From Calliphora vicina (lineage: Eukaryota; Arthropoda; Insecta; Diptera; Calliphoridae), in contig NC_088781.1 of NCBI RefSeq assembly GCF_958450345.1, positions 73,201,140 to 73,265,139 of the forward strand: a DNA stretch of 64,000 bases. Direction: 5' to 3'. Position 1 is the stretch's first letter. Each line of letters starts with the position of its first letter. Position numbers and translations under genes: made by a program. This document shows positions 63,766 to 64,000 of the stretch, in pieces. Under the pieces are notes generated by a model. The model saw nothing but the letters and a program-made list of their open reading frames with translations. It had not been told where the DNA came from and did not search any database.

Positions 63766-64000
63766 ATGTTGAGAACATCATGGGCATACTCCCTTAAACG
63801 GGATGACTTAATATCATACCTAGGCGAGTTCCAGTTGGACGTAACCGGCACCGTCGATGAGCTACGAAAACGATGGGCCAAATTCCTTGGTAGAGAACAC
63901 GAAAATATCCAGTTCACACGACTGTTGGAACTGCAGGTCAGGCATGAGTCCATTGCAGGAACACTTATACCAGCATTAACAACGGCCGCCGGTGATATAT
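63766..64000 (+). CDS. Gag N-terminus of an LTR element, runs off window
   Basis: Open from ATG 63766 to the window edge (78 codons, no stop). The protein starts MLRTSWAYSLKRDDLISYLG and continues EFQLDVTGTVDELRKRWAKF, a SAP-like helix-extension-helix as found at the N-terminus of many insect LTR-element Gags, then a helical segment LLELQVRHESIAGTLIPALT. The frame is open upstream too but has no other Met; this ATG sits 350 bases after the primer site, as expected for gag. The region is GC-richer than the surroundings and undamaged, so the element may be young. The minus-strand frame here is a shadow. Confidence 0.78.
   Translation, partial: MLRTSWAYSLKRDDLISYLGEFQLDVTGTVDELRKRWAKFLGREHENIQFTRLLELQVRHESIAGTLIPALTTAAGDI

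Noticed and set aside
1..64000. CRISPR arrays, operons or bacterial-type systems
   Set aside because: No regularly spaced identical repeats, no ribosome-binding-site-led gene strings; all recognisable coding is eukaryotic transposable elements.

Overview
The window looks like a transposon graveyard from an AT-rich, repeat-dense dipteran genome, probably a calyptrate-type fly. The evidence is the mix of element families seen: Jockey- and LOA-clade LINEs, Ty3/gypsy LTR elements including a 17.6/297-like one, Transib, Tc1, DD41D mariner, hAT, PIF/Harbinger-like MITEs and a DINE-1/mini-me-like repeat with the terminus AAGTAAGAG..TATTCGGCTGTGCCGAA. I found no convincing single-copy host gene and no structured RNA gene. 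The dipteran assignment is inference from element content.

Layout. (1) 0.2-10.8 kb: one minus-strand Ty3/gypsy element (G1) whose protease, RT, RNase H and integrase can still be read, split by about 7.3 kb of inserted DNA that holds a fold-back element (3309-5900), a hAT element inside it (3412-5068, 8-bp TSD), another hAT (6022-8144, 8-bp TSD) and a solo LTR (7240-7846). (2) 11.2-18.4 kb: a hairpin MITE, a Transib end fragment, then a 5-kb Transib (13383-18408) with about 1.4-kb inverted arms around a decayed RAG1-like transposase. (3) 19.6-33.5 kb: a minus-strand Jockey (J0) opened by a 479-bp hAT MITE and an 11.5-kb hAT (21409-32908, 8-bp TSD). Inside the latter sits Jockey J2 (21673-31942, 13-bp TSD), whose 5' UTR is opened by a Harbinger-like element (21911-28429, TAA), which holds Jockey J1 (minus), which holds a further TAA-flanked MITE: five successive insertion levels below J0. 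(4) 33.5-39.3 kb: Jockey J3, opened by a Transib with TSD CGACG (35334-38022) and a DINE/mini-me-like element. (5) 39.4-41.7 kb: a palindromic MITE and an internally deleted LTR element retaining gag, protease and a pol tail. (6) 42.1-56.4 kb: Tc1-like relics and a 17.6/297-like gypsy (G2, plus), whose leader contains an 8-kb insertion with an apparently intact LOA-clade LINE (44.3-50.2 kb), the best-preserved autonomous element here. (7) 56.4-62 kb: an LTR containing a hAT containing a Tc1 and another hAT, which contains a DD41D mariner-like element. (8) 63.4-64.0 kb: the primer binding site and an open gag start of another LTR element running off the window.

The parts do not form a pathway. 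What can be read is a relative chronology of insertion, several precise empty-site comparisons between paralogous copies, and a few structural oddities: long-armed Transibs with termini identical to the RSS heptamer, TIR-bounded elements carrying tRNA-like Pol III boxes, and an LTR family whose four copies sit at or near ATAT.
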